A stretch of 64,000 nucleotides of DNA from Epiperipatus broadwayi (Eukaryota; Onychophora; Udeonychophora; Euonychophora; Peripatidae): assembly GCA_028023455.1 (NCBI GenBank), contig JAQFVV010012405.1:951677-1015676 (forward strand), read 5' to 3'. The position numbers and the translations under genes are program-made. The notes under the pieces are model-generated. The model was not told the origin of the DNA. It did not search any database and saw only the letters and a list, made by a program, of their open reading frames with translations. Every line of letters begins with the position of its first letter. Position 1 is the stretch's first letter. Shown in pieces: positions 1-12,898 of this stretch.

Positions 1-186
1 TATTAAGGTTTATACAGAAAATAAAATACTGAGTTAAAATAAATATTTCATTGTTTCAAACCTTGGTGCAATTGTCTAATCTACATTCCTTCCCAATTCA
101 TTCTAAAACTATTATTAATGAATGAAATTCTGTAAACAGATAGTTAAAGAAGAATAAAAATATAAACACCTTACATAATTACTTTT

Positions 187-298
187 TTATATATATTTCA
201 TATGTCATAGCATCGGCTAGGACGCAAACCCACACCCATCTGCAACCAACTACTTGCTTGCAAGGCAGGTGCGATGACCTCTCGGCTAACAATGCTTG
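187..298 (-). mobile_element. Short tRNA-derived SINE, copy 1
   Basis: A complete minus-strand insertion of about 112 bp. A perfect 21-bp direct repeat at 166-186 and 299-319 brackets it and is the target-site duplication. Read on the minus strand it starts with a tRNA-like head containing TAGCCGAGAGG, which fits an RNA polymerase III A box, then a diverged B box (GGGTTTGCGTCC). It ends TATGACATATG followed by an A/T-rich tail. The first bases (AGCAT) can pair with ATGCT near the 3' end, like a tRNA acceptor stem. The D-arm pattern GCCGAGNGG resembles Leu/Ser tRNAs. There is almost no body beyond the tRNA-like part, so it must borrow LINE enzymes to move. Confidence 0.88.
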
Positions 299-319
299 AC
301 ACCTTACATAATTACTTTT

Positions 320-1907
320 AAGCTTTTTATTAAAAGATATTGAAAAGAAAAAAAATTGAAAAGAAGTTCTCCAAATAATGGTATGACATTTTAAAGTCAG
401 AATTCTTCATGCTTTAATATTGTTTTATTATTTATGGATATTCAATGGAAACTATTTTCAAACTTGTTTAGAAATGACATTATTTTTTTATGCAGAGAAT
501 AATGATAGAAATAGTGTTGGAACTTAAATTCTTTGGTATATAAACTGTATAATATCTTACAATAATAAAGTATTTAAAATTATTTCCAGAAAAGCTATTT
601 AGAAATAAATAAAGACAATTCTTTTGTATGCAAAAAATTATAATATGAAATTGAAAAGAAAGAAAGTATTCAAACTTTTATTGCAATCTTTGAAGCAAAA
701 AGTGCTCAAGAAATGAAATTCCCAGAGACAATTCTAATGACTTATTAATTTACTTATTGATTGATTTATTATTTTATTTTACTCATTAATATTTACTAAG
801 GCAATAAACCTGAAGCATGTGCAGTTGAAAATGCAAAGGTAGGGACCTATAAAATTATTTCATTTCAAAGCTTATTTATTATTATTTCATACATTCACTA
901 CAATAACAATGGAATAAAAATATTTTATTTTTTGAAAAACATACAAATTGTTTACAGTTTATATATAACACTTACTAATAAAATAAAGCAATAAATACTA
1001 CAATAACCTGTAGAATACCCCCTATAGCTCTGAGAAAGTGCTCTCCTATGTACTATGATTGAAGTATATAATAGCCAAGTAAATGAATATTTATGGAAAG
1101 TCCAAATTCTAGGTAAATAATTCTTAGCCTCATACTACTTTATTCCTATTACTTTACTGCTCTGCTGCTAAGAACAAAATTATCATTATATGTATATTAT
1201 AATTGTTTGCTCTTTTCTATATAGTTGTAATTTTAAATAAATGTTAATAAACCAAAAAAGGCATACATTGATTTAAAATATATTTTTATTCATGTTATGA
1301 TTATGATCCATAATGCATTGAAAGCATATTCTACATGAATAAAAAAAATTAAATTGATGTAAGCCTTTGCTTGTTTAAATGTTTTAATATATATATGTGT
1401 GTGTGTGTCTAATGCAGTAGTTCCTCTATATCTGCAATGCAAAAAAATATTTAAAAAAATTAATTTTGTATATTTTAATTTTGTTTATACTGCATATCCC
1501 ATATTTACATGCATCTATATAAAGATGTATGCATATGATACACATTTTCAACATACATATACAGTATGTGCTTACTGCACTGAATCTGGAGCCTATAATC
1601 TGCATACATGTGAAATATAATGTTTTTTAATTTGTTGACACTGTAAATGTGTAATTATTAAAGACATGATGTGACATCTAAATGATTCTACAAATTTTTG
1701 CATGTCACTATATGAGATAATTTTAATCAATATGTGTAAAAGTCTACAAAATGATTTTAGGTGGCATGTTATATAATATATATCATTTAAATTATAATTA
1801 TAGTGTTTTATTATTTATTTGTATGGTTATCAATTTAAATTATTTATATATAATTCTATAGATCAATATTTGTAATTCAAATTTGTATATATTTTTTCAT
1901 CTGTATA
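320..1907. other. Gene-free A+T-rich stretch
   Basis: No coding sequence or recognisable repeat family seen. A short TG microsatellite lies near 1396-1409. The 73-codon open frame that starts inside it (1399-1620) has no family resemblance and looks like chance. Confidence 0.6.
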
Positions 1908-2106
1908 ACAAAGTGGTTTCTTTCTTCTTTATAATCTACTGCTAAGTGCACTTTTGATAAATTTCATCATAATCATAGCTCTCTTTAATTAATTCTTATT
2001 GTTGCTTTATTTGTACTGTATTATTTATTGTTGTGACTTTACAATTATGATGAACTTCACTCAAAGCACACTCAGCTTTAGATATAAAAAAGAAAGAAAC
2101 CACTCA
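1908..2106. repeat. Foldback repeat, about 200 bp
   Basis: Two imperfect inverted arms of about 70 bp, roughly 1910-1980 and 2030-2104, can fold back on each other. The outer ends are the same sequence read from either side, beginning AGTGGTTTCTTTCTT. There is no coding capacity. It looks like a MITE or a head-to-head repeat pair; no second copy was noticed in the window. Confidence 0.6.
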
Positions 2107-3469
2107 ATATACTGATGAACAAATGTATGCAAATTTGAATTCAATAGATATTTATTAATTTACATACCCATATATACATGTGTGTGTGTGTGTGTAAGAC
2201 AGCCATTAAACAATCAACTGTAATAAAGATATCTTTAAAAGTCAATTAGCAAGACACAAAAAAATTCAAATTTTACTTAAAATAGACTTATCAATTGTTA
2301 GATAATGTTCATTCTTTTTTTTATTTCCTAAGAATAGTGAAATACTCATTTATCAATCATTATTATGTTTAGATATATAAAGCAAATGTTCAAAGATGTT
2401 TGAGTGGCTTGCAATGAATAACTCAGTCTAAATAGATTATTGGACAGGTTTACTTTTTTTTAGAAACAATTGATTTTAAGTTAAAAGTAATTGGAGATTT
2501 TAATTTAACATTAATAATTATGCGTTCATGTGTTTAAATGGAAGTTTAAAATTTGTACATGCGGTACAAAATTTGATATGAATAAAATATTAACATACTT
2601 AATCTTTAAAATTAATTTAAAGTTATATGTGATTTATAAAATTTAATGCTTCATATTTATAACATGAATGTTGATGTTTACTTTGTCAGTTACATTCTCA
2701 TTTGAAAGAATAATGTTTACAGTTTAATTAAATCAAAATGAATTATAACCATTAAAAAAATTAAAAAAGTGATAATTAATAAATAAACATTTCATATTAT
2801 TAATAAGAAAATCAACAATCTAGATGTAAATATAGTGTATAAATCTACATATTAATAAGCACTAATATAATGCTTTTGTGTGATAATTTTGCATTTACTA
2901 TTTACAATTTGAAATCACATTTTTACTTCATGAATTGTTAAAATAAAATATTATAAAAAAAAGAAAAAAGTTAGTATAATATATATTGTCTAATTTATTT
3001 TTTATGCATTTTATATATTATAAATAAAATTAAAAAATTATATAATTAGTCCAAATTCTTGCAAAACTTGATTTTATTCCTCAATGAACTTAAAAAATTC
3101 ACAATTATTCCAAAGTTTCAACTACTTAATCATAGGCATTTTCAAAAGTAAGAAACATAATTTTAAATCTGTTTTTTTCTATTTAAGTTTAATGTTAGAC
3201 TATACATTTATAAAAAAAAAAAAAAGTAAATGTAAAATTATGCTACATCTTTGAGTGATTGCAATTAAATTGTTGTCTGTCTTTTAAGTTCAGAAATAAA
3301 ACCATGTTTGCAAAATTTTAGAGAAATTGTGCAATTTATTTCTTTATTAAGATATAGTAAATCAAGGTAAAAGAAGATATTTGAAGAATATTCCTACATA
3401 CACACATATAAATATAATATAAATAAAATGTTCATTATTTAATAAATATTGTAATAATAATAAAATATA
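2107..3469. other. Gene-free A+T-rich stretch
   Basis: Simple A/T runs and a GT microsatellite near 2179-2194. No gene, RNA or repeat family supported. Confidence 0.6.
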
Positions 3470-3752
3470 ACAAATATAACAGTGATTAACTATTATCCAC
3501 AGTCTTACAATTTGCAGAAGTACTTTCAGTTAATTATTTAACCATCATCAGTTGCTGTTTAATTTAAAAACTCTAGCAGAAGCAAATGTCATCAACTCAA
3601 ATTTGGAAATCCTGGATTTTGAGTTGATGATGTTTGCTTCTATTATAGTTTTTAAATTAAACGGCAATTGAAAATGATTAAGTAATTAACTAAAAGTACT
3701 TCCGCAAATTGTAAGACTGTATATAATAGTTAATTATTGTTATATTTATTAC
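3470..3752. repeat. Large palindrome, family G copy 1
   Basis: A near-perfect foldback of about 280 bp centred near 3609. The arms read from outside in as a stretch containing AACTATTAT, CAGTCTTACAATTTGC and AAGTACTT, and are about 120-135 bp long with few mismatches. A second member lies at 14228-14545. The copy abuts the reverse transcriptase relic that starts near 3767. No coding sequence. It may be a foldback MITE or a pair of small retroelements inserted head to head. Confidence 0.85.
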
Positions 3753-3766
3753 TTATATATATATTT

Positions 3767-5350
3767 ATGAAGAAAAGAAAGAATATGAGGATATACAACA
3801 ATGATGCATTAAAGAAGATTGAATATCTCGAATTTTGTAAAATGGTGCAGAAAAGAGTTGAAAATGATATAAGAAAGTATAACTGTGAACTAGCAAGGAA
3901 AGCTGTAGAAGAGAATAAAAGTCTAAAGAGTGTAAAACAACATCTTGGTATTGGTAGGAAATTTATATCTGCAATAAGAAAAAAATATGGCATTATTACT
4001 AAAAAGAGAGATGACATCATAAAATGTGTACAAGACTTCTATCAAGAATTATATAGTAATAAAGAACAAGTGCCTCATATACCTATTATATCTTCTGATT
4101 TGCCCAGAATTTTGAATGAGGAAGTGAGACATACAATTAAATTTATGAAGAAAGGGAAGGCTCCAGGTAATGATGGAATTATAATTGATATATTAAAAGA
4201 AGCAGGTGAAAAAATAGAATTTTTTTTAGCAAAGTTATATACCAAATGTCTAAATGATAAAGATGTACCAGATGATTGGAAGAATGCAGTATTAATATTA
4301 ATATTTAAAAAAGGTAATAAAGAAGATATTATAGATTACAGACCTATCAGTCTTTTATCAGTTTTATACAAAATTTTTACTTAGATAATTATAACTCATC
4401 TACAGAAAACACTGGATTTCCATCAACCAAGAGAACAAGATGGATTTAAAAGTGGTTTTAGTACAGTAGATCATATCCAGGTATTGAGAGAAATTATAGG
4501 AAGCACACATGAATATGAGTTGCCATTATGCTTAGGATTTGTAGACTATGAAAAGGTATTTGATTCTATAAACATTTCTTCAGTGATTAAAGCATTAGAT
4601 CATCAAGGTGTAGATCCAGGATATTGTCATATTTTAAAGAATATTTATAAAAATGAAACAGCAACAATTAGATTACATAGTGATAGCAGGAAAATCAACA
4701 TTGAAAAGGGTGTAAGACAGGATGACTCCATATCTCCAATACTTTTTACAGCAGTGCTGCAAGAAGTATTTTGTGGATTAAAGTGGGAAGCTAAAGGAGT
4801 GAAAGTAAATGGAGATTATTTAAGTCATTTAGATTTTGCAGATGATGTAGTTGTCTTTGCAAATAATGCTTTAGAGCTACAGGAAATGATGCAGGAGTTA
4901 TCAGATGAAAGTAGGACTAAAGATAAATCGCTAAGTCTGTAAATCAGAATGTATATACAAAAGCCTACAAATTATTACATAAGTTTCACCGCAACGCATA
5001 AATGTATTATTAATGTTTAATAGATTTTCTCAAAATATAAAAATAAAGATTGATTATGATGAGTCAGAAGAAGTTAACAGTTACAAATACTTTGGCCAGA
5101 TTATTAATACAGATGGAAATATAATGGATGAAATTAATCATAGAATTAAACTTGGTTGGAGTGCTTTTGGTAGAAATAACTTGATACTAAAAGGAAATAT
5201 GAATGTGTTTGAAAAGGAAGGTTTTTAATAAATGTGTTTTGCCAGTCCTTACTTATGGATCTGAGACTTGGACACTAGACCACTCAAAGAAGTATGGATA
5301 GATGCAAGTTTTTAAATTCAACAATAAGCAAATTATTGATTAATTTAGGA
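3767..5350 (+). pseudogene. RTE-type non-LTR reverse transcriptase, copy 1 (broken)
   Basis: The 3' half of an RTE-like LINE. Order: a basic linker ([16 protein letters not shown]), then the reverse transcriptase with [40 protein letters not shown] and the catalytic FADD at 4835-4846. One in-frame TAG at 4382-4384 interrupts an otherwise continuous frame from 3767 to about 4930. The frame is then lost; it resumes at 5013 (YKYFGQIINTDGN) and shifts again near 5218 (KCVLPVLTYGSETWTL). The endonuclease is absent, so the copy is 5'-truncated. The linker closely matches the minus-strand copy at 16513-16785, so both belong to one family. In RTE elements this protein copies its own RNA at a nicked target. 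The fingers/palm motifs are well kept, so decay seems moderate. Confidence 0.9.
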
Positions 5351-8300
5351 ACATAGTGATCTAATTCCATATTTATTACAAAATTTTGAAACTTTATGTA
5401 TCCATTTTTCTAAAACATTTCAAACTGTTTTATATAAGGTTTTTGAAAGCATTATCAAAAATTGTTTATTCTATAAATATATATTCAAGAAATTGATTTA
5501 ATAATAAAATATTACTTTTATATACTATTTTTTCTTTTTATATATAATTATCTTTTATTAGATGAATTATTCTCTTTTTTTTTTCAGTAATGCTAATCTA
5601 TTAATCTTAGAAAAGCATACAAAATGATAAAATGTTATTTCATATCTCAATAAAGTTTACATAAAGATTTTTATATAACAATAAAAATATTTAAAGGAAA
5701 ATATCTTTGATTTTATAGAACATTGCTATAAAATATCTAAATTTATTAACTAATATATTAATGTGATGTTCAAGATTTTTTCCGAGATATCTATTTTACT
5801 TGTTCTATTTTAATACATTTATTAACATTATATATTGCATTATTATCATATATACAAACATGGAAATGTAGATGTATATCAATATTTTTATATTTCATGT
5901 GAAAACTATTAACATATATTTTGTATTGCTCCATTTATATAAATTCATCTCTTGAAGCACAAAAAGACAATTTTGTTTAGACTTTCTTGACATTCTTTAA
6001 TTGCCATATCAATATTGTTATTCATATTCATAAAAACAATTATCCTATGCATATTGATTCTTCAATATTAAGATTTTATAAATCATTTATGAAAATCAGA
6101 AACAATAATGCACTAATTATATAAAACCTTGAGGAACTTCCTATGCATTTTTTTGCTAATTATTCACCTCAGTTAATATTTTTGATACAACATATCCATT
6201 ATTTAAGTAATTTTTGAAAAAAAAAATGGAGTAATTTTCCTCTAATTTCACAATTCTTAAACCGTGAATCAGTTGTTTATGCTCAACAATGTCAAAAGCC
6301 TTATAAAAATCTAAAAACATTAGTTACATATTTTTAATCATTGAATACATTATTACTTGTACCTGCAAAATACATCAACAACATAGTTAAATTCTTCTAT
6401 AACTCCACATAAAAATTAGATTAATAAATATAAAATACAATAAATATTTTTCAATGTATTTTTAGTACAATTGATTGTTGTATGTAATCAAAAAAATTAA
6501 TAACTGTAAAGAAATTAAATTTATTTTTTTAGTCATGACTGTTTACATTTTGATGAAAAATATTTGAGTACGTTAACAATTATATTTTTATATAAATATT
6601 AAATAAAAAATATGTAAGTAGGTCAAATTTTAATTCCTGTGTGCACTTTTGTCAATTTATTTTTAATACAATTTATTATTATATATGATCAAATTTTTTT
6701 TTAAAGAAAAAATTGTATATTAATTAAAACTATTGTTTACATAAAAAATTGTGTAATAATTAAAACTATTGTTTACATTTACAATGAAAAACATTTGAGG
6801 CAGTCAAAAAATCTGTTACAAGATTATTAAATAAAAATTAAATAATTGTATTTTAATTAATGTACACGTCTTTAAATTTATTTTTAGTGCTCTTTATTAT
6901 TATGTGTAAGCAAATTAAAAATGGTGGATTTTTTTTTTTAAAAAAAAAGTCACTAATGAATTGTTATTTGTTTATTGAAATAAATGATTCAGTTTTATAA
7001 TAATCACTATCTTAAATCCTCTTATAGAAATTCTTCATATGAATAAATACAAATGGACATACATAGATAAATAATTTTGCTCAAATAAGTGGTAAATAGA
7101 TAAAGAGATAAAAAATAAACAAAATTATATTATAAAAATAAATGGTAGACAATGAAAAAGATTCAAGTAAGTAAAATGAAACATTATCAGATAAAATATA
7201 GAAAGAGATAAATAGATGAAAAAGTAAGCAAATAAATTTAAAATCTAAAACAGAGAAATTTTTAAAAAATTCTATATAATTACAATCAGGTTTCAATATA
7301 ATTACAATCAGGTTAAATGCTAACATTTATTTTGATTTTTTTACATTCAACATAATGCTTGTAATTGAAAGAATATAGAAACAACATATATTGCTATTGA
7401 ATCACACATAGTACGTATAGTTTTAGTAAACTTTGCTTTAATGATAGATATAATTCCTTCTTTTTAATTTTTTTATAGTTTATTTCACTCATTTTATATC
7501 AATATCTTTTTAATTTCACCTTTTCATAAACTTTTATATCTGACTTTTTTATTATTATTTTACTTTCATTTTTTCTACTAGTTTGTTTTCTTTTAATGTT
7601 TTACAATAAATATTTATAATGAGAAGTAACAATATAAGATTATGTTAACACCAATGATTCATAGTTGAGTCCACAGCAAAATATTATTTTAAATTGTATA
7701 AGTAAAACTAATCATACATGATGCCAAAAATAAATTAGCCCATTAAAAAAATTAAGAAGCAGATGAATAATGGCATAAATACAAAAAAAAAATTTCTTTA
7801 CTTTGACTTATATTTTAAATATAAGTAAATATCTATTTATAATAGAAATTCTAAATAATTGTCTCAAAACTTATAAATTCCCTTGCCCATAATACAAAAT
7901 TTTAATTTTCTAATTCACATTACAAATGCATACTTTAAACTCATAAAACTTTATTAAAAATATCTGTTGGTTAAAGTTACACTACAAGAAAGCATATCCT
8001 TAAAATTTTCTAATTTTAAATTACTTAGACCAGAGATTCGTAATGTAACAATAACATCCTTCTGGTAGTCAATGGAATCATGAAAGGATTAATAATATTT
8101 AGGAGTCAGTAAGGGATCTATACATGTTTAAGGGTCTTCTGGAACTGATGAACCAATAATGGTCAACTTAAGGGCAGTCATTTAACTAATACCTATGTCA
8201 TATTATTGTATTTAATATATATATATATGCTTCTTAATTAAGTTCATTATTTTAAAATTTTATATTACTTAAAACTTTTGTTGTGTGTTTTATGCAACAA

Positions 8301-9763
8301 ACAAGTTGTACAATGTATTACAGGTCTTTTACTTCTGTTCATGTTAACATTATACAACCATCATATATAATTTTTCATTTTGTTGATCAAGGTTATAGAA
8401 TAGATTTTATTATAAGGAAACAATGCATCAAAGCTTAAAAAATATTAACAAGCCCTGGCTTGGATGTTGTATTTTTATATCTCATCATCAATAAATTTCC
8501 ATCATTAAAAATAATATTAAGTTTATTTTTATTGATGTCTGAATGTGTATATGTAATTTTTAAATAGTTGCATCAGATGAATGTACATACTATATATATA
8601 TATATATTATAAAAATGTTTGTACTACATAATGAATGTGTATGTTTAAACATACAAAGAACTTGTATTATCACTGCACTTACAGTGTGTATAGAGAAAAA
8701 AGGTTTAAAATCAAATGGTATGAAAACAAGAAGATTGATATTGCATTTAACTATCATATTAAATAAATAAAACAAAGCTTAAATAAAAAATAGATCGTTA
8801 AAAATTTTATATAATTGTGTAGATATATAAAAAAATTAAGTAATAAAATGTAAGTAAGTCCATTTTTAAAAAAAATCATGCTAGCAGTTGTTGAATTAGA
8901 AGTAAATATTACAAGTATTATAATAACTAAGTAGATAGATAAAATAAAACAATACTTTTCTTACTGTTACTATACTTATTTTGTTATTTGAGTATTCATG
9001 TATTTGTATATATACATCTTGTAGCTCCAAAGAAGATTGCTGGTCAATCGAAACCGCAAGTTGATTTAATTTTAACAAAATAAGCATTGTATCACTAATA
9101 AGAAATGTGAATATGTTTAATTTTTTTATAATTTTATCAATGCATAAAGTATATGATTGATATACTTCATAAAGCAAATAGATAAATAAAAAGAAGTCTA
9201 ATAAAAATCAATAATTACATGGATAGAATCATAAATGATAAATATTGCACATAATATACTTGATTGTTATCAAGCAATAAATCAATACTTTATTATTATC
9301 AATAAAAATATAATCAAATTGTTTATTGCTTTGGAGTTTATAAAAAATTTGAGTATCACAAATCACAAAGTTGACTTAGAATTCATGAATCCCAAGCATT
9401 AAAATCCACTGCTCTTCCATTGCTTTAAAATATGCAGGACATAAGTCTTTCTTTGCCTTTTGCTTAAATTAGGGTTATATATTATATAGCAGTCACCTCA
9501 ATAGGGCAATATGAAAATAAACTAGGTTTAATCTTTATTCATAAATAAAACAATGTTGATTTTACTTAATAAAATATTCTGTAGAACTGTGATTAAAAAG
9601 TTGATATGTCAGTATTTCATTAATCCAATTAAATGTCATAAAAATAAGTTGAATAAACTTAGAAACTTATAACTACTTAGAAGGGTCATATGCTTTGAAG
9701 CATCTGCTATATTTATGAATTGGGGGATTTAAATTCAAATATTTTCAGGTAACTAACTAACTT
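5351..9763. other. Long gene-free A+T-rich stretch
   Basis: About 4.4 kb with no supportable gene. Small local duplications are visible: a 21-bp segment repeated at 6721-6741 and 6757-6777, and a repeat of ATAATTACAATCAGGTT around 7274-7316. TA microsatellites lie near 8214 and 8591. Open frames at 7081-7326, 8590-8775 and 8896-9177 are low-complexity and unlike any family I know. Confidence 0.6.
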
Positions 9764-10296
9764 GATTGTATTTTTATATTGAACTATTTCCATCATCTAA
9801 TATATGTATTGAATATTTTTAGAAAAATGTAACTTTATTTAAATATGCCAAATACATTCAACGGTTAGTAATAACACATCAAACAGGTTAGTATATGCAC
9901 AATGTTTCAAAAGGTATTAATCTTCCTTCTTCTTCATGTTTGCTGGTCTGACCAGTGACAGTACTAGTATGGGATTCAAACATAGGTCCTTAGATACTAT
10001 AGTTTTGAATTTTAAGGTAATGCTCTAATCAACTGAACCATCCTGCCAAAGGCAACAGTCTGTAGACATTCTAGGGACTCAGGTTCAAATCCCATGCTAG
10101 TATTGTCACTGGTCAGGCCAGCAACATCTGAAGAAGAGGGAAGACTAATACCTCTCAAAACGTTGTGCATATACTAACCGTTGAATGTATTTGGAATATT
10201 TAAATAAAGTTAAATTTTTCTAAAGATATTCAGTACATATATTACATGGAAATATTCCAATATAAAAATACAACTAGAACACCATCATCACAAATC
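9764..10296. mobile_element. Two tRNA-derived SINEs head to head (family E)
   Basis: Inverted arms of about 210-230 bp (9764-9990 and 10066-10274) flank a short unpaired centre. Each arm runs outward from a tRNA-like B box through a body to an A/T-rich end. The body holds a hammerhead-like piece: CTGAAGA, a hairpin with arms near AGAGG/CCTCT, then AAAACGTTG on the plus arm and GAAACATTG on the minus arm. Imperfect direct repeats near 9743-9768 and 10297-10324 (both with TTCAGG and ACTAACTAA) may be a diverged target duplication around the pair. It could instead be a foldback transposon that took up a SINE. Confidence 0.72.
9965..10047 (-). repeat. tRNA-like head of family E SINE
   Basis: On the minus strand the segment begins GGCAGGATGGTTCAGTTG, whose TGGTTCAGTTGATTAG fits a polymerase III A box. 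It reaches GTTTGAATCCC (9971-9981), a good B box. The A-to-B spacing is tRNA-like, but the anticodon arm does not fold properly, so this is a SINE promoter rather than a tRNA gene. The opposite arm keeps only the B-box half (GGTTCAAATCCC near 10082). Confidence 0.75.
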
Positions 10297-12256
10297 TTCA
10301 GGAAAACACTAACTAAATTGATCACTGTCGATTCAAAAGCCATCAACTGATTTGATGATAAATTGTTATCTATCTATTCTACAGAATAAAACAAGAGAAA
10401 ATCTTTTAAACTATCACTAGCTAGCAGTTCCCTAGTTTATAGGTTACTCTCATCATTGCCTTTTTGTGTGGGAAGATACTGAACAGCTATTTCTCAAGCA
10501 ATAGACTATGTATAACTTTTAGTTTTGAATTTATCTTTAATTTAATTGATAGAATATGGTATATATTTTTCTAGATAGCTAAATGAACGGACGAGAATGA
10601 GCTAAAGACATGAATAGGTTTGGAATAATAAAATACGGTTACATTATATAAAGTTTGAAAAAGAGTGTGTGTTAGTACTGTTTGTTTATATTAGTGAATA
10701 ATTAATAATGGACGGAAGTTGAAAAATGCTGAATACCAGTAGTTTATAATTAGGAATCATTTTATTATACAAACAGATTATCTAGCTAACTGAATTTTAA
10801 AATGATTTATTATCAGTTTAATGACAAATCACTTTTGTTATCAGTCACGTCATAAATTTGTAAATACAGTATTTGTCAAAGGATTAAAATGTGTCAATTT
10901 TAATATTAATTAGTTAAAAATTCAATAACTTCTGACTAAGCATTCATCACCAAAATTCAAAAACATCTAATTTTAGGACTAAGTTTTAAGCTAACTTGAC
11001 AGCTTTCTATTTTAGTAAGTGGTCATATTTCATCAAATTAAATAAAAATTTATGCGTACAACGCAATATCCACTTTCATTATAAATTAAAGTATCTGTTC
11101 AGATATGGAAAAGCCCTGTATAGACAATGGCGATAATTGTTGAAATCTGGAATAAATAAATTATTTGAATTTGTTTGACAAAATGTAAACTAAAAAAAAA
11201 AGTGTCCACATGTTTTTCTTTCAGTTTACTAAAATACATAAATATGTTCAAAACAAAAATCATCACTTTAGAAATAATAACCAATAAGATTAGCTTCCTG
11301 TTTAAAAAAAAAAAAATTCTTAAAATTGCAAAAGCTTAATGATTGATGGCTTAAACTGAATAAAACCTTGTTTAAATACATTGATGTTTATTTCTAATTT
11401 TGTGTACAAGGATTTTAAAGTGATAAACGATTTGTAAAAATGTAAATCAATAATACAATCACATTTGCTGAAATAATAAATTTAAAGAATAGTTAGTGAA
11501 AATATTTCAGAAACTATAAATTTTCTTTAGTTTTCACAAAAATGTGTAGGTTTAATGACTGTCTTATAATAAATAAAATATTTCAACTTTAAATAATTGT
11601 TAGTATGTATATATAGCTCTTTTTTTTTCGAATTTAACAATAGTTTTTCAAAATGGCTGCATTGCATCGGGATGTTAAAAAACGTTAAAAATTTAAAACA
11701 TTAAAAAAATTAAACTAAAAATAATTAGTATTTTAGAATAAACTTATTTTTCTCCAAAAATGTATAATTTTTTGTATTAAAGTTATAAACAAAACTAATT
11801 TAATAAATAAATAAAAACATTCCAATGTTAAAAAAATTCAGTTCTTAATATTTTTAAACATTGAGGGAAATATTTTAAAGTGTTTAAAATAACATAATAT
11901 TACTTTATTTAGAAATACTCTATAATAAACACAAACAACTAAATATAAAAAAAGAATATCAATCAACATAAAAAATTATTTTCTTCATAAAATTTCTGTT
12001 GTAACATCATTTTAAGTTTTAAAATTAATAGACATTGCATGCTATTGATATTACCATTTACAATTAATCATCACTAATATAATTTTAATTTTCTTTTATC
12101 ACATGATCACCATCTCTTATACTAGCACATAATTGTTTATAAACAAGGATGTGATCTGATGTGATGTATTTTGGCTTCTCCATAAACGAAGTCAAGAATA
12201 GCTCAGCAATTATGCCCAGATAAACCTGTTAGCCACTTTCTTTTCCATTCCCCACT
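10297..12256. other. Gene-free A+T-rich stretch
   Basis: No gene supported. The only recurring item is ATCACATGATCACC at 12099-12112. It also occurs beside the other two family A elements, at 31561 and, with one change, at 22600. Confidence 0.55.
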
Positions 12257-12898
12257 CTAAGTCTTCCCATATTCTGCACCATCCCATCTCCACAACATAA
12301 TCTTTGTCAACTCTCTGGCCTTTATATCTAAATCCCCCTTATCTTTTCGCAAACCCAGCATAAAAACCAATAACTCACTTTCTGTATAATCACTTTGTTC
12401 ATATCTATTCTCCCATAACTTCATTATCTGTATCCTTTCTGCTCTCAAGCATTTACATTCAATCAACAGATGCCTAATATTTTCTATACCTTCCTTACAC
12501 AATTTGCACACTAAATCACCCATAGTTTTCCATTTACATGTATATTCTTTTGTTGCTAAAGATCCTGTTCGAGCCTTAAACAATAAACTACTTTCCTTAC
12601 TATTATCATAAATTAACTCACATCCAATGTTCCATTTACTTCTATATATATTTAAACTCTTCTTACCCTCCATATTAGTTCTCCATCTCTCCAACTCCCT
12701 ATTTTTTTATTTAATACTTCTATTCTTTTATCCCATTCCTTACCACTATAACACTCAACAATCATCCTAACACAATCATCCCACCTTTTATGCAAGTATA
12801 CTGATATAAATTCTTTATCCAAATCTTTTGCATGCCACATTACCTTTCTCACCCATCTTGTTACCTGCCCTTTACCCACAACCCAATTAAATACTATT
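12257..12898 (-). pseudogene. Non-LTR retrotransposon C-terminal region (broken)
   Basis: Two overlapping minus-strand frames (12257-12694 and 12652-12948, the latter running into the neighbouring element) form one coding stretch with a frameshift near 12690. Landmarks in order: WHAKDLDKEF, KRWDDCV, WRDGELIWR, KSLNIY, LLFKARTGSLA and a C-x2-C...H...C finger (CKLC...IRHLLIEC). This layout is typical of the region after the reverse transcriptase in several non-LTR families, where the finger contacts nucleic acid. The reverse transcriptase itself is missing because the copy stops abruptly at the hammerhead element starting at 12899. A second, more decayed copy lies at 23218-23660 in the same relation to a hammerhead element. 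Confidence 0.8.

Noticed and set aside
1399-1620. 73-codon open frame
   Set aside because: Opens out of a TG microsatellite, low-complexity, no family motif or neighbours.
3520-3562. Hammerhead in the family G palindrome (CTGATGA...GAAAG, minus strand)
   Set aside because: Stem I does not pair next to the core and the second family member lacks both boxes.
3730-4020. Minus-strand open frame
   Set aside because: Antisense shadow of the RTE linker and reverse transcriptase.
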